Positions 33,478-43,372 of a DNA stretch of 52,812 bases are shown piece by piece; the stretch's first letter is position 1; each line of letters opens with the position of its first letter. Both the position numbers and the translations under genes were made by a program. Under the pieces are notes generated by a model. It was given only the letters and a program-made list of their open reading frames with translations, was not told the DNA's origin and did not search any database. Source of the DNA: Leptospira hartskeerlii (GTDB lineage: Bacteria > Spirochaetota > Leptospiria > Leptospirales > Leptospiraceae). Location: assembly GCF_002811475.1 (NCBI RefSeq), contig NZ_NPDL01000005.1:1-52812 (forward strand), in the 5' to 3' direction.

Positions 33478-33512
33478 GCCCGGTCTTTTTTTAGAAAAGG
33501 ATCGGGCTTTTT
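33478..33512 (+). terminator. Intrinsic terminator after the outer-membrane protein gene
   Basis: GCCCGGTC (33478-33485) pairs with GATCGGGC (33500-33507) with one G-U pair, around a 14-base T-rich loop, followed by five T. Confidence 0.8.
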
Positions 33513-33691
33513 CTTTCCTTTCTCTCGTTCCGCCTCGTCCAAACAAGTACGGACCAAATCCAAGGTGTCACCGATCTGGGAATTCAGGATTGACCATAGT
33601 TTTAGAAATCGCAATTTGGTTTCGAGATTATGGAGCCGATAATGAAACTTAGGAGAAAGACAAATCCTGTTAGGGTCTAATCGTCCATCTC

Positions 33692-35098
33692 ATGAAGAAA
33701 ATTCGGAACCTTCTCTCCTCAATGTTTGGCCAAAGAGCCGGACTTCTAATATTCTTCCTTTTTCTTACTAGTTCCTTACAAGCTCAATCCCAGGTAGTTT
33801 CGGAATCCTGGATTTCTTCCATCAACAGATGGTTGGAGACGGGAATTTCCGGTTCAGAGTTTGGATTTCACTCCGCGATCTTTCTGGTTTTGGGAGGACT
33901 TTGTGCGAGCCTTCTTCCCTGCGTTTACCCTTTGTACCCGATCACCGTTGGGATCATTAAGGCAAGGGGAGAAACTGCCACGAACAAAATGTTCCATCCT
34001 CTTGTGTATTATGCCGGGCTCGCATCCATGTATTTTTGCTTCGGACTCGTGGCAGGGATTTCGGGTGGAGCATTCAATACTGTTTTAAGATATCCTGGAA
34101 CCAATCTATTCTTAGCCGTAATTATTTTTTTATTGGGACTTGCTTCATTAGGAATTTTGCATCTACCGATTTTTCCTGTGAAAGAGTGGAAAGGTTGCCA
34201 AGGTTGGAAAGGGACTTTCCTTTTGGGAATGGGAGCGGGTTTTCTTTCTTCTCCTTGCGTTGGCCCGATCGTAGTTGCGATCTTGATCCAAGTGACGGCT
34301 GGGGTCCAAAGTATTAGCGGTTATTCTTTAGCGGTTTCCGCATTCAAGATGGCATTGTTCGGACTTGGTTTAGGGTTACCGTTTTTATTTTTAGGAGTGT
34401 TCGGACTTTCTCTTCCTCGTGGCGGGAGATGGACCAGATGGATACAGATCGTTCTGGGATTTGTGGTCTTCTACTTTGCTTGGTCTTATTACAACAAGGC
34501 AATGCAATTATGGTCTGTTCCGTTTGATCTGAGTCTTGGAATTTTGGCCGCTGCACTTGGAGTTTTGATCACTGCTTATTTTTACCAGCCGACATCACTT
34601 CTACGTACGGAAAGAATGAAGAAGGCATTACTTCTGACAGGACTTATTTGTTCTAGCGCGATCCTTATCAGACTCGCGGGATGGGGGACTGTTCCGGGAG
34701 GTATAAAGAAGGATGTGGTAGAGGAACACGGAAATCTAGAGTGGCATCGAATTTCCGATACTGCATTCGAGACAGCTCGTACTGAAGATCGTTTGGTGTT
34801 TGCGGATTTTTATGCGGATTGGTGTTCTAACTGTAAAGCATTCGAAGATCTGACTTTATCCGATACGGACTTGAACCAGGCACTCGGAAAAACTATTCTT
34901 TTAAAAATCAGGGACGATGATAAGGATTTTCTAATATATGAGAACGATCCTAGATTTCCTGAACTGAAAATTGGACTTCCATTCTTTGTGATCTTCTCAC
35001 CCGATGGGAAGGTTCTTTTTAAAACTACGAATTACCTAAATACTGCGGATATGATCCGGACGATCAAAGGGGAGAAGTTCCACGCCTCCGGAGAATGA
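33692..35098 (+). CDS. dsbD: DsbD/CcdA-like thiol:disulfide interchange protein with fused thioredoxin domain
   Basis: Inner-membrane protein that carries reducing power from cytosolic thioredoxin to the periplasm. A signal peptide is followed by about 35 residues, then a membrane domain of about eight helices with the two redox cysteines in LLPCVYPLYPI and SSPCVGPIVV. The C-terminal thioredoxin-like domain (about 345-468) carries WCSNCK. E. coli DsbD has an extra N-terminal alpha domain, which is missing here, so the protein is 468 residues and must use a separate periplasmic partner. The ribosome binding site is poor. The gene stands alone between a terminator and the convergent lgt. Confidence 0.88.
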   Translation: MKKIRNLLSSMFGQRAGLLIFFLFLTSSLQAQSQVVSESWISSINRWLETGISGSEFGFHSAIFLVLGGLCASLLPCVYPLYPITVGIIKARGETATNKMFHPLVYYAGLASMYFCFGLVAGISGGAFNTVLRYPGTNLFLAVIIFLLGLASLGILHLPIFPVKEWKGCQGWKGTFLLGMGAGFLSSPCVGPIVVAILIQVTAGVQSISGYSLAVSAFKMALFGLGLGLPFLFLGVFGLSLPRGGRWTRWIQIVLGFVVFYFAWSYYNKAMQLWSVPFDLSLGILAAALGVLITAYFYQPTSLLRTERMKKALLLTGLICSSAILIRLAGWGTVPGGIKKDVVEEHGNLEWHRISDTAFETARTEDRLVFADFYADWCSNCKAFEDLTLSDTDLNQALGKTILLKIRDDDKDFLIYENDPRFPELKIGLPFFVIFSPDGKVLFKTTNYLNTADMIRTIKGEKFHASGE

Positions 35099-35119
35099 GG
35101 CGCGCGAATTAAATTTTCT

Positions 35120-36082
35120 TTAAGCTGGGACCGGTTCCTTTTTCCAGAGTTTCCATTTCACTACAAAGTATATACCAACCAGAATGATCGCGATCGATAC
35201 ATACTGAGATTGAGAGAATCCGTGCCAGTAGTATCCGTTTAAGAAGGTAGTGGTTTCTCCACTCGCTCCAGGAATGTTTGATTGAACCGGTGGATCGAAG
35301 AATGGGATCACTGCCTTGTTCACTCTCAAGAACTCTATTCCTAATCTTGCAAGCCCGTGCAATACTAGATACTGAGCTCCCAAGCTAAATCTTTTGAAGT
35401 TCTGGAACCTTGCCCATTTCTGGAAGTAGATGAAGAATAGAAAAGATATAGCTGATTCCATAACCGGTGTATTCCAAACCGGAACACCACTTGGAACTGC
35501 ACTCGTTGGCCAATAGGTGAATGTTAAAAGTGGAATGTCCGCATGAGTCGCAAATCCGTAACAACCGTCTCCGGAAACAAAGCATCCTAATCTACCGATC
35601 GCATAACCCAATGCCATACTCGGAACTGCCGCGTCCAAGTATGCCTTTACATCCAATTTGTTTTGGATCATGTATAAGCTGATGAATAAGATCCCGAAAA
35701 GGAACCCTCCGTAAAATACCAGACCGCTTCCGGAAAATAAACTGGACCAAAGTCCTGGACGACCTGGAAAACCATCGAAGTGGGTGAGCGGGTATAAATA
35801 CTTTCCATCAAAACCGGGAGTATCCACGAATACTTGGTCCCAAATTTCGAAGATAAAAAATACCTTAGCGCCTACGAATGTTCCGAAAACACCTAAGATC
35901 AAAAGCCAATCCGCATGGGTTGGATCCAGATGTTTTCTTTCTAATTCTTTAGGTAAAAAATAAGAAGCCGCCAAAAAGGCGATCACTACTAAAATACTGA
36001 ATGTGGAAATTCCTTCCCAGCCGCTGCTGATGTATTTCTGGACGAAAGGTACTAGTCCGGGAATATCTATGACTTTATACAT
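35120..36082 (-). CDS. lgt: Prolipoprotein diacylglyceryl transferase
   Basis: Inner-membrane enzyme that transfers diacylglycerol to the lipobox cysteine, the first step of lipoprotein maturation. The 320-residue protein has about seven membrane helices and the Lgt signature as [16 protein letters not shown] (usually GRxGNFxNxE), somewhat divergent but with the key Arg and Gly. Other family elements are GLVFYGGF in the periplasmic arm region and the C-terminal [10 protein letters not shown] with the conserved Glu and Arg. The substrate lipoproteins in this window number at least three. Its start is 72 bases from the M23 peptidase stop on the same strand. Confidence 0.92.
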   Translation of the reverse strand: MYKVIDIPGLVPFVQKYISSGWEGISTFSILVVIAFLAASYFLPKELERKHLDPTHADWLLILGVFGTFVGAKVFFIFEIWDQVFVDTPGFDGKYLYPLTHFDGFPGRPGLWSSLFSGSGLVFYGGFLFGILFISLYMIQNKLDVKAYLDAAVPSMALGYAIGRLGCFVSGDGCYGFATHADIPLLTFTYWPTSAVPSGVPVWNTPVMESAISFLFFIYFQKWARFQNFKRFSLGAQYLVLHGLARLGIEFLRVNKAVIPFFDPPVQSNIPGASGETTTFLNGYYWHGFSQSQYVSIAIILVGIYFVVKWKLWKKEPVPA

Positions 36083-36154
36083 GGTTCCTTCTGTTGGATC
36101 TTTTTTCCCTTATATTCGTTCCCCGAATCGGGAAAGTTTCGGAGAGATTAAAAT

Positions 36155-37171
36155 TTATTCCATATTCACAAATTCTGCAGGGTCCATAGGAGGATCATAA
36201 CCTATATGGACCTCGTAATGCACGTGAGGTCCTGTGGCCTTTCCTGTGGAGCCTACATTGCCTATATGTTGGCCTCTTGTTACTAACTGTCCCTTTTCTA
36301 CAAAGACGACTGAGCAGTGTCCGTACACTGTATAAAATCCGTTCAAGTGATTGATACGAATACTTTTTCCAAGCCCACCCGCTGATTGTCCATTATCTTC
36401 TATCACGCCAGGAGCTGTAGCATAGATCGGAATTCCTTCGCCAGCAGCAAAGTCAATACCTGAGTGAAACTCTCCCATCTCCACTAGACCGAATGGATCC
36501 ACCCTTCCTCCAAAGGTAGAAGTCACAAATCCTACTCCAGGTTTTAAGGGGCGACCTCTTGGCATTGCGTATAAAATGGATTCTCTTTCCTCCAAGTAAT
36601 CGAATGCGTTTTGGAAGGCATGTTTGATCTTGTATAATTCAATATTTCTTTCTGCGAAACCTTCGACTGTATCAGAATATAGATCCATGTTAGTCGAAGA
36701 TTCCGGAACATTCTTCTTTAAGCTGAACTCAGGTACATAATCGAAGGTGAGAATTCTTTTCCAGGGAACTTCTTCCCAAGCGACTAGGTTTAACTGTTCC
36801 GTCTTTTTTTCTAGACCGGAAATTTCTTTCTTAGCATCTTTGAGAAGAGAGTTATAATAAAGAAATAGCCCAACATTATTGTCAGTTTCTCGGATCAACT
36901 CTCGATTTGGTACAAAGAAGAAGTTCATGTAGACCACAAATGCGCTCGCGAGCAGAAAAAGAAGAACCGAGAGCACTCCTAAAAACGCGGCCATAAAAAC
37001 ACTTAGCTCTACATTCAGCACAGCTTCGTGATCATGAGGTACGAGTAGGAAAGAAATTTTGCGAGAGCCTTTTTCTTTGATTTTTAGCCAGGAAGAACGG
37101 AAGCGAAGATACTTGATCTTCAGCCTTTCTGTGGCTCTGGGGCGGTCTTCGAACTTTGCCTCGTTGTTCAT
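36155..37171 (-). CDS. Membrane-anchored M23 (LytM-type) metallopeptidase
   Basis: Predicted cell-wall endopeptidase of 338 residues. The first 50 residues are basic and cytosolic, followed by one membrane helix (about 57-88) and a coiled region, so the catalytic domain lies in the periplasm. The M23 domain (about 215-335) carries HSGIDFAAG (zinc His and Asp), VYGHCS and HVHYEV, so the zinc site is complete and the enzyme should be active. Genes of this type often work with bactofilins in shaping the cell; a bactofilin gene lies 3.5 kb away on the same strand. It diverges from pcnB with 59 bp between. Confidence 0.9.
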   Translation of the reverse strand: MNNEAKFEDRPRATERLKIKYLRFRSSWLKIKEKGSRKISFLLVPHDHEAVLNVELSVFMAAFLGVLSVLLFLLASAFVVYMNFFFVPNRELIRETDNNVGLFLYYNSLLKDAKKEISGLEKKTEQLNLVAWEEVPWKRILTFDYVPEFSLKKNVPESSTNMDLYSDTVEGFAERNIELYKIKHAFQNAFDYLEERESILYAMPRGRPLKPGVGFVTSTFGGRVDPFGLVEMGEFHSGIDFAAGEGIPIYATAPGVIEDNGQSAGGLGKSIRINHLNGFYTVYGHCSVVFVEKGQLVTRGQHIGNVGSTGKATGPHVHYEVHIGYDPPMDPAEFVNME

Positions 37172-37230
37172 AGATTTTTACTTGCAGGTAGGGGTCCGAC
37201 GGGGATTATAGGACTTAACTATCCCATCAT

Positions 37231-38712
37231 ATGAAATTTCTGTCCAATCTCTTCAAGAAAAAAATAGGATCCGTCGACGACATTCTTATTTATCCGGAGG
37301 GACGGAGATTTTACCGGGATGCGCACCCGATCCGCAAGACAATGATCGACGAGGATGCTGTAAAGATCATCCATCGTCTTCACAAATTCGGATACAAGGC
37401 CTACATCGTAGGCGGGGGAGTGCGAGATCTTCTTTTGGGGCGCAAACCGAAAGATTTCGACGTAGTCACCAACGCAACTCCGAATCAAATTAAGAAAATC
37501 TTTAATAATTGTCGTATCATCGGTCGCAGATTTAAGATCGTTCATATTCTCTTCAAAGGAAAAGTGATCGAGGTCAGCACTTTTCGTTCTCTTCCTGAAC
37601 ATCGTTTCGGAAAACCTGTAGAAGATCAGGATTATCTGATCAAAAGAGACAACAAATTCGGAACACCACAAGAAGACGCCGCCAGAAGAGACTTCACCAT
37701 CAACGCGTTATACTATGATATTCGTAACGATTCCATCGTGGATTATGTGGGCGGATACGAAGATATCCAGAGCAGACAACTCAGAGTGATCGGAAATCCG
37801 GATATTTCCTTTAGAGAAGATCCGGTCAGAATGTTGCGTGCAGTAAAGTTTGCCGTACTTTTAGGTCTAAAAATAGACAAGGGAACTTCCAAATCTATTA
37901 AGAAGAATGTACATGAGCTTGAAAAAGCTTCTTCTTCTCGTATGCTGGAAGAATATAATAAAATTTTCCGCACCTGGAGAACTTCTCTTATTTTCCAGGG
38001 AATGGCCCAAAATTCTCTTTTGGAAGTTCTGTTCAAAGAAGCATTCGAAAAAGAACGCCGTAAAAATCCGGACTTCGGCGACAAGTTTCTGGAAACCGGA
38101 GTCGGAAAACGTTTAGTAATCGCAGACAAACTTCTTTCCGAAAGAGAAGAGCTTACTCCTCAAATATTTTATGCGCTTTTATTTTCCGACCTTGCAGAAG
38201 AATCTTTAACTAAGAAGAGTGGGGGGCACCTGGTTGCTTCCTTAAAACAATCTTTGGAGCCTATTTTCCAAAGATTAGGAACTCCTAAAAAAGATAAAGA
38301 AAGACTGATCAAGGTATTCGCGTCTCAGGAAAGATTCACCCATATCGAAGACGATAAAGCTTCCCAGAATAATTTTTTCCGCAAGAAAGACTTCTTCTAC
38401 GACGCATTTTATGTGTATAAGATCAATGCGATCGCGGACAATAATGATAAGGCTCTACAGTCTGCATTCTTCTGGGAAATCTCTCTTCGCAAGAGACCGG
38501 TTCTACCGAATAGTATCGGTGGTGGCGGGGGCCGAAGAGAAGGCGGCCAACAACAGGGCGGACGTCCAAACCGAGGCCGTAAAGAGAAAGAAGGCGGCGG
38601 TGGACGATTTAAAGATCGTAACAGAAAGGGAGGTCGCCAGAACGGGGAAAGTGCAAAGCCACAACCTGAATCAAGTTCAGAAGATTCTGATTTTAACGAA
38701 TCGGAAGATTAA
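37231..38712 (+). CDS. pcnB: Poly(A) polymerase-type nucleotidyltransferase with Gly/Arg-rich tail
   Basis: Class II nucleotidyltransferase of the PcnB group, which adds poly(A) to RNA 3' ends to promote decay. The catalytic head has [20 protein letters not shown] (the GG and DxD motifs), RRFKIVHI and the [12 protein letters not shown] segment typical of PcnB rather than plain CCA enzymes. RNA-binding helices follow. The last 65 residues (about 430-493) are a low-complexity Gly/Arg/Gln/Lys tail ([17 protein letters not shown]) resembling an RGG box, which could bind RNA. A tRNA CCA-adding role cannot be ruled out, particularly since the tRNA genes here lack encoded CCA. Confidence 0.88.
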   Translation: MKFLSNLFKKKIGSVDDILIYPEGRRFYRDAHPIRKTMIDEDAVKIIHRLHKFGYKAYIVGGGVRDLLLGRKPKDFDVVTNATPNQIKKIFNNCRIIGRRFKIVHILFKGKVIEVSTFRSLPEHRFGKPVEDQDYLIKRDNKFGTPQEDAARRDFTINALYYDIRNDSIVDYVGGYEDIQSRQLRVIGNPDISFREDPVRMLRAVKFAVLLGLKIDKGTSKSIKKNVHELEKASSSRMLEEYNKIFRTWRTSLIFQGMAQNSLLEVLFKEAFEKERRKNPDFGDKFLETGVGKRLVIADKLLSEREELTPQIFYALLFSDLAEESLTKKSGGHLVASLKQSLEPIFQRLGTPKKDKERLIKVFASQERFTHIEDDKASQNNFFRKKDFFYDAFYVYKINAIADNNDKALQSAFFWEISLRKRPVLPNSIGGGGGRREGGQQQGGRPNRGRKEKEGGGGRFKDRNRKGGRQNGESAKPQPESSSEDSDFNESED

Positions 38713-38717
38713 TTGAA

Positions 38718-40637
38718 TTACGTAAAAGATTGGATCACGAACTGAAGGCTTGTCTTGCCTTTGAACGTGTTTTCTTCCAAACACCCCCAAAGATCCAATT
38801 CACCTTTTTCTCTTAACCTTTCCGAAAATTCTTCCGCCTTATTCCAGATAATCGCTTGGATGGATTCGGAAGATGCCAAAATTTTGAACCTTGCATGTTT
38901 CCCGTCCGACAGAGGGCGATACGAAAGTATTTTTGCACCTTTAACGGAAAGTAACGGAGCGGGATTTTCCATACCGAATGGTTCGAAGAGTCCAAGCTCT
39001 GTGTATAAATTTTCTCTCAACTCTTGTGGCCGGAGACTCACCAAACTTTTAGTCTCTTCTTGGAGGCCGGAAACTTTTTCAGATTCCAGCCAACTTCCTG
39101 CTTCTTGGAAAAGTATTTCTGCAAGTCTTGGGATCTGATCTATAGAAAGAGAAAATCCTCCCGCTTCTTTATGACCACCGAATTGGTGAAAAATATTCTC
39201 AGCTTTTTTCAGAAGGTTTAGAACATTCTCACGTCCGTAAGCTCTCACACTTCCTTTTGCGTGTCCATGGTCGGGTGCAATGAATACAACAGGTCTTTTA
39301 TATTGTTCTACGAGTTTTGTCGCGACGATACCTGAAACACCAGGTTCAAAATCAGGTTCGTAGCAAAAAAGGATCGGCCTTTCCGTTCTTTCCCTTTTTC
39401 TTTTTAGAAAACCTTCTACTCTGAATAAATTTCTTTTGGTTCTCTCTCTTCTTTCTTCGTTTAATTTTAGAAGGTTCGTTGCAAGAGTCTCCGCCTCCTT
39501 CCCTGAGTTGGAAAGAAGAAGCCCGAGTGCTGCTTCCGTTTTTTGCATTCTACCTGCTGCGTTCAATGCCGGACCAATGCTCCAGCCTAAATCTCTGGAA
39601 AGTACCTTCTTCTTATTAAGATCTAATTGGGATAAAAGTTTTTCCAAACCTGGGCGATGAGAAAATTCTCCCGTTTTGATCTTTTGTAGAGTCGAACAAC
39701 CTTCTTTGACTATGATCCTATTTTCTCCCACAAGAGGCATCATATCCGTGATCGTGCCGATAGAAGCAAGGTCTAGATTTTTAAGAACCTGTTCCCAGAT
39801 CGCAGGAGAAGAAGAAATCTGAGAATAGAAAACTTCTCTTTCAGGGTATTGAGTCTTAGAAGTAGTAGGCCAATCTACAAAATTTCCTGCAAAACGTTTT
39901 TCCGCCTCCGACTTATCACCTTGAAAAAGTTTAATCCCGTTCTTTACGAGAGAACCGCTGAAAAATGTTTCTCCGTCCGGGATCCATACCAAAGAATTAT
40001 AACTCTCTAATGTAGTATAAAGCCAAGCAGTGATCAATTTCCAGGCGATAACTGAAGTGCAGATCTTTTCTGTAGGGTAGAGAGAATCACCTCTTTTGGG
40101 AGAGATCAATTTACAAGAAGAAGGTATCCTTTCCGGGATCTCGTGGTGATCCAGGACTACTACCTGCATTCCTTCCCCATTCAATTCTTCTATTTCGGCG
40201 CTATTGCTTGTTCCGAAATCCAAGGTCACGAGTAAGTCCGGTTCCACTTCTCTCACATATTTCATTGCAGGTTCGCATAGCCCGTAATCTTCTTCGCTGG
40301 AAGTCTTTACTGTGAGTTTTCCCGGATGAATTCCTCTTAAAAAATTGGCGAGTAGACTTGTGGAGCAAACTCCGTCACTGTCTCTGTCTCCATAAAGTAA
40401 GATGGATTTATTTTCTTTAACCGCAGTTTGAAGAATGCGGATAGAATCATCCATGTCCGGTAATAAAAACGGAGAAGGAAGATCTGCAATATTTTGGCTA
40501 AGTATCTTAAAAGGATCAGTCCCTCCGGGATTGAAAACCCCTCCGAACTTTGTCCGGAACACATGGGATTGGAGGGGAGTTAGGCCTTGGATGGAAGAAT
40601 TTGGTAGGTTATGAAAATCCGGTCCATGCTGGAGCAT
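38718..40637 (-). CDS. recJ: Single-stranded-DNA-specific exonuclease RecJ
   Basis: 5'-3' exonuclease of the DHH family used in RecF-type recombination and mismatch repair. The 639-residue protein carries the DHH motifs: YGDRDSDGVCS (usually DYDADG), VTLDFGTSN, VLDHHEIP and GTITDMMPL. The DHHA1 part includes PALNAAGRM and FGGHKEAGGFS, and an OB-like C-terminal domain follows. I start at ATG 40637, two bases beyond the bactofilin stop; a TTG at 40652 would overlap that gene. The spacing suggests translational coupling with bactofilin. Confidence 0.94.
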   Translation of the reverse strand: MLQHGPDFHNLPNSSIQGLTPLQSHVFRTKFGGVFNPGGTDPFKILSQNIADLPSPFLLPDMDDSIRILQTAVKENKSILLYGDRDSDGVCSTSLLANFLRGIHPGKLTVKTSSEEDYGLCEPAMKYVREVEPDLLVTLDFGTSNSAEIEELNGEGMQVVVLDHHEIPERIPSSCKLISPKRGDSLYPTEKICTSVIAWKLITAWLYTTLESYNSLVWIPDGETFFSGSLVKNGIKLFQGDKSEAEKRFAGNFVDWPTTSKTQYPEREVFYSQISSSPAIWEQVLKNLDLASIGTITDMMPLVGENRIIVKEGCSTLQKIKTGEFSHRPGLEKLLSQLDLNKKKVLSRDLGWSIGPALNAAGRMQKTEAALGLLLSNSGKEAETLATNLLKLNEERRERTKRNLFRVEGFLKRKRERTERPILFCYEPDFEPGVSGIVATKLVEQYKRPVVFIAPDHGHAKGSVRAYGRENVLNLLKKAENIFHQFGGHKEAGGFSLSIDQIPRLAEILFQEAGSWLESEKVSGLQEETKSLVSLRPQELRENLYTELGLFEPFGMENPAPLLSVKGAKILSYRPLSDGKHARFKILASSESIQAIIWNKAEEFSERLREKGELDLWGCLEENTFKGKTSLQFVIQSFT

Positions 40638-40639
40638 AA

Positions 40640-40960
40640 TTACATGATGCAATTTCCGCTGAATTTTGCTCCCGATTCTATTTCCAGATCCGGAGTGCGA
40701 ACATCTCCAACTAACTTTCCGGTCTTGCGAACGGAAACTTTAGAGGCAGCGCTAATATTTCCTTTTAGGTCTCCCTCGATTTCCAAGGTGCCTGTTTCGA
40801 TATCGGCCTCGACTCTACCTGTCTCTCCAACAATCAAAGATCCTGTGGTCTCAATGGTGCCCTTGAACTGGCCTTTGATCTTCAGCGCGTTGTTGAAACG
40901 TAGTTTGCCTCGGAATTGGATGTCTTCCCCGATAATCGTGTCTATGGATTCTTCGCTCAT
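40640..40960 (-). CDS. Bactofilin (polymer-forming cytoskeletal protein)
   Basis: Small cytoskeletal protein that polymerises without nucleotide and often guides cell-wall enzymes. From ATG 40960, preceded by GGAG, it has 106 residues. After a short N-terminal tail, the body is a right-handed beta-helix with a repeating pattern of about 17-18 residues per turn: LKIKGQFKGTIET, LIVGETGRVEADIET, LEIEGDLKGNISA, VSVRKTGKLVGDV. The longer frame (to 40996) adds an unlikely 12 residues. It is followed directly by recJ. An M23 peptidase, a typical partner, lies nearby. Confidence 0.93.
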   Translation of the reverse strand: MSEESIDTIIGEDIQFRGKLRFNNALKIKGQFKGTIETTGSLIVGETGRVEADIETGTLEIEGDLKGNISAASKVSVRKTGKLVGDVRTPDLEIESGAKFSGNCIM

Positions 40961-41033
40961 GAGTCTCCATTCTTGGACCCTAACCAGGCCTTTCAAATGT
41001 TTTTCAAAGGCATAAATCCGTTTTTTTGCGAAA

Positions 41034-42203
41034 CTAAAACGCAGCTACTAGAATCGTTTCGATCTCGTTTTTAGGAAGTTCCCGAGGGAGTGAGTCCAAG
41101 AAAGGAAAAGAAGAAGCAAGACTTGCGATCCCTGGCAAATCTATCTTACGTACTTCGTATTCAGAAAGCCTTTGAGGGATCTTGAGTTCTATATAAATTT
41201 TACGGATCCCTTCTACCGCTTTGATGGCAGCCTCGATCACCGAGATATTTGTGATGTCCTCGTCTAAGGCCTTTGCGATCATTACATACTTACCTGCAGA
41301 GGAGGTAAGGTTATATTCCATTACGTGGGGAAGAAGAATGGACATTGCCTGGAAAACATCCAAGTTTGTCAGGTTAGAAGCAGCCAAGGAAAGTGCATAA
41401 CAAAGTCCTAATGAACTAGAAGAATGGGACATTCCTACAAGCAAACTAGCGCCGAAGATCGCATTTTTATACTGCAAGTTTTTCGGATCCCTGATGGCGG
41501 GAACCAAGTTTTTATAAATAATCTCTATCGCTCTCAAAGAAGAAGAGTTTGTAAGTTCGTTCGAATATTTAGAAAGAATACTATCCACAGCGGCGGCTAA
41601 AATTCCCACTCCAACTTTCGCAACGTCTGCGGAAGTCATAAAACTGCTGATCTTAGCATCGGCGATCACCATCTCAGGAAAAAGGAACTCGTTGGCAAAA
41701 TAACGAACGGTCCTATCGTCATCCATGTAAACCGTAGCAGTAGGAGAACATTCTAATCCCATGACCGGATGAGTAGGGATCAGAATAAGAGGGATAGGTT
41801 TTTTGAGCCTTAGATTTTTTTTAAGAATAAAAACATCTTCTGCGAACGCGTCGTTATTCGCAAGAAGTGCAACTAACTTTGCAGTATTCAAACTTTCGTA
41901 AGAGCCGTAACCTATGATACAGTTTGCGTTTGAGATCCTCGCGAAGTAGGCGGCAGTATCTAACTCTTTTAATGTAGGTTCTTTTTCTATATTGTCGTAG
42001 AGAATGACACCATCTATATGTTTCTCTAAAGAAGTTTTGATGATGGAGAACTCGTCCATATTCTCCAACTCACTTTGAGTGGAGAGAATGACCGCACGAT
42101 TGCCGATATTCTTAACGAAGTTACCCATTTTAAAGCCGCAATCGACTTCAAAATGGATTTTGGTGGGAAAACTAAAATTGATCCAGTCGGGGAGTATCGG
42201 CAT
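41034..42203 (-). CDS. Iron-containing alcohol dehydrogenase homologue lacking its metal site
   Basis: A 389-residue protein with the overall pattern of group III Fe-dependent alcohol dehydrogenases, including PLILIPTHPV and ILLPHVMEYN. However, the nucleotide motif GGGSxxDxAK reads GYGSYESLNTAK (98-109). The ligand region GxDALxHAIE reads VGVGILAAAVD, and the two later His motifs read LGLCYALSL and TNLDVFQAMS. I therefore see none of the Asp/His/His/His metal ligands, so dehydrogenase activity is unlikely. It may have become a binding or structural protein. It lies between bactofilin and flgM on the same strand. Start ATG 42203; the ribosome binding site AGGGAG is near. Confidence 0.82.
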   Translation of the reverse strand: MPILPDWINFSFPTKIHFEVDCGFKMGNFVKNIGNRAVILSTQSELENMDEFSIIKTSLEKHIDGVILYDNIEKEPTLKELDTAAYFARISNANCIIGYGSYESLNTAKLVALLANNDAFAEDVFILKKNLRLKKPIPLILIPTHPVMGLECSPTATVYMDDDRTVRYFANEFLFPEMVIADAKISSFMTSADVAKVGVGILAAAVDSILSKYSNELTNSSSLRAIEIIYKNLVPAIRDPKNLQYKNAIFGASLLVGMSHSSSSLGLCYALSLAASNLTNLDVFQAMSILLPHVMEYNLTSSAGKYVMIAKALDEDITNISVIEAAIKAVEGIRKIYIELKIPQRLSEYEVRKIDLPGIASLASSFPFLDSLPRELPKNEIETILVAAF

Positions 42204-42286
42204 TGTGTGTCGTTCTCCCTTTTAATTGAGAGGAAGTATGAAAAATCCGGAATCCAAGGGAAACAATTCCGGATTTTAATTATGGA

Positions 42287-42610
42287 TTAACGGCCTAAAA
42301 AAGATTCTGCGATACGATCAGCTACTGCGTTTAAGATCTCAGGGCTGAGATTATCGTAATCTCCGTTCTTAAGTTTTTCCTTCACTTCTTTCAGCTTGGT
42401 AGAACGCTCAGAATCTACCGGACTTGCTACGATCTTTTGTGCGATCGTTTGCACTTCCGCTTGGATACGAGCTTCCGAAGCCTTTTGTTTTGCAGTGTCG
42501 GAAATAGAAATATTGTCGAATGATTCCTTAGATTCAGATTTGCGTACAGGAGTCGACTTACGTGGCTCGTAAGATCCTCCGCCAATGCCGCCTATTTTGT
42601 CGATAGTCAT
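42287..42610 (-). CDS. flgM: FlgM-like anti-sigma-28 factor
   Basis: A 107-residue protein with the FlgM layout: a disordered N-terminal half (IDKIGGIGGG, then Ser/Lys-rich with ISISDTAKQKASEA) and a helical C-terminal half with SERSTKLKEVKEKLKNGDY and LSPEILNAVADRIAESFLG, the sigma-binding helices. FlgM holds FliA until the flagellar hook is complete. GAGGG lies just before the ATG. It follows rsmI by 12 bp on the same strand, so it is probably transcribed with it rather than from its own flagellar promoter. The FliA gene is not in the window. Confidence 0.82.
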   Translation of the reverse strand: MTIDKIGGIGGGSYEPRKSTPVRKSESKESFDNISISDTAKQKASEARIQAEVQTIAQKIVASPVDSERSTKLKEVKEKLKNGDYDNLSPEILNAVADRIAESFLGR

Positions 42611-42622
42611 GGGTTTTCCCTC

Positions 42623-43372
42623 TCACTCTAAAGTATCGGCATATCCGACACGTCCGTTAAGCATTTTTTTAGGATTTGTATAGATTAATACTACAAATTC
42701 GCCCTTTTCCGGGAATTTCAGGGATTCCAGGTCCTCAGCGGGTTCTATTTTCAGGATTTCCTCATGAATTTTGGTCAATTCTCTCCCTAAAAGAATAGGA
42801 GAATTTGGAAAAATTTCCCTGATCGCAGAAAGAGTATCTCTGATCCTATGGACCGATTCGAAGATGGTAAGCACTCCTTCGAAGTTCTCCCATTCCTTGA
42901 GTTGGTTTCTTTTTTTGCCCTTCTTCTCTGATAAAAAACCTAAGAAGAGAGAAGGTTGCACCTGCCAACCTGAGACAGAAAGCATCGAAGTAAGTGCACT
43001 TGCTCCCGGGATCGGAACGATTGGAATATTCTCCTCTCTTAAGATCCGAACCAGTTGGGAGCCTGGGTCTGAGACTCCTGGAGTTCCTGCATCCGAAACT
43101 AGAGCCAAGGTCTTTCCTGATTTCAGATCTTCTATAATCCCTTTATAAGGTTCAGCACCTTGGTCTTTATATAGAGTCCTAGTTTGGGTAGAAATTTCGT
43201 ACGTCTGTAGAAGCCTTCTGCTATGAGAAGAATTTTCGCAATAGATGATATCTACCTGCTTGAGCACTTGTACTGCTCTAAAAGTAATATCTTCTAAATT
43301 TCCTATGGGAGTGGCGACTACGTAAGCGGCCCCTGGTTGGACGGTAAATTTAGAAGCAGGAGCTTCGCTCAT
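42623..43372 (-). CDS. rsmI: 16S rRNA (cytidine1402-2'-O)-methyltransferase
   Basis: Methylates C1402 in the ribosomal decoding centre. From ATG 43372 it has 249 residues. Family marks are VVATPIGNLEDITFRAVQVL at the start, then ENSSHSRRLL and LVSDAGTPGVSDPGS (the SAM-binding region), and PGASALTSML, GFLSEKKGKK and LGRELTKIHEE. The longer frame (to 43414) reads into the preceding lipoprotein gene; instead the two share an ATGA overlap, which implies coupling. flgM follows after 12 bp. Confidence 0.95.
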   Translation of the reverse strand: MSEAPASKFTVQPGAAYVVATPIGNLEDITFRAVQVLKQVDIIYCENSSHSRRLLQTYEISTQTRTLYKDQGAEPYKGIIEDLKSGKTLALVSDAGTPGVSDPGSQLVRILREENIPIVPIPGASALTSMLSVSGWQVQPSLFLGFLSEKKGKKRNQLKEWENFEGVLTIFESVHRIRDTLSAIREIFPNSPILLGRELTKIHEEILKIEPAEDLESLKFPEKGEFVVLIYTNPKKMLNGRVGYADTLE

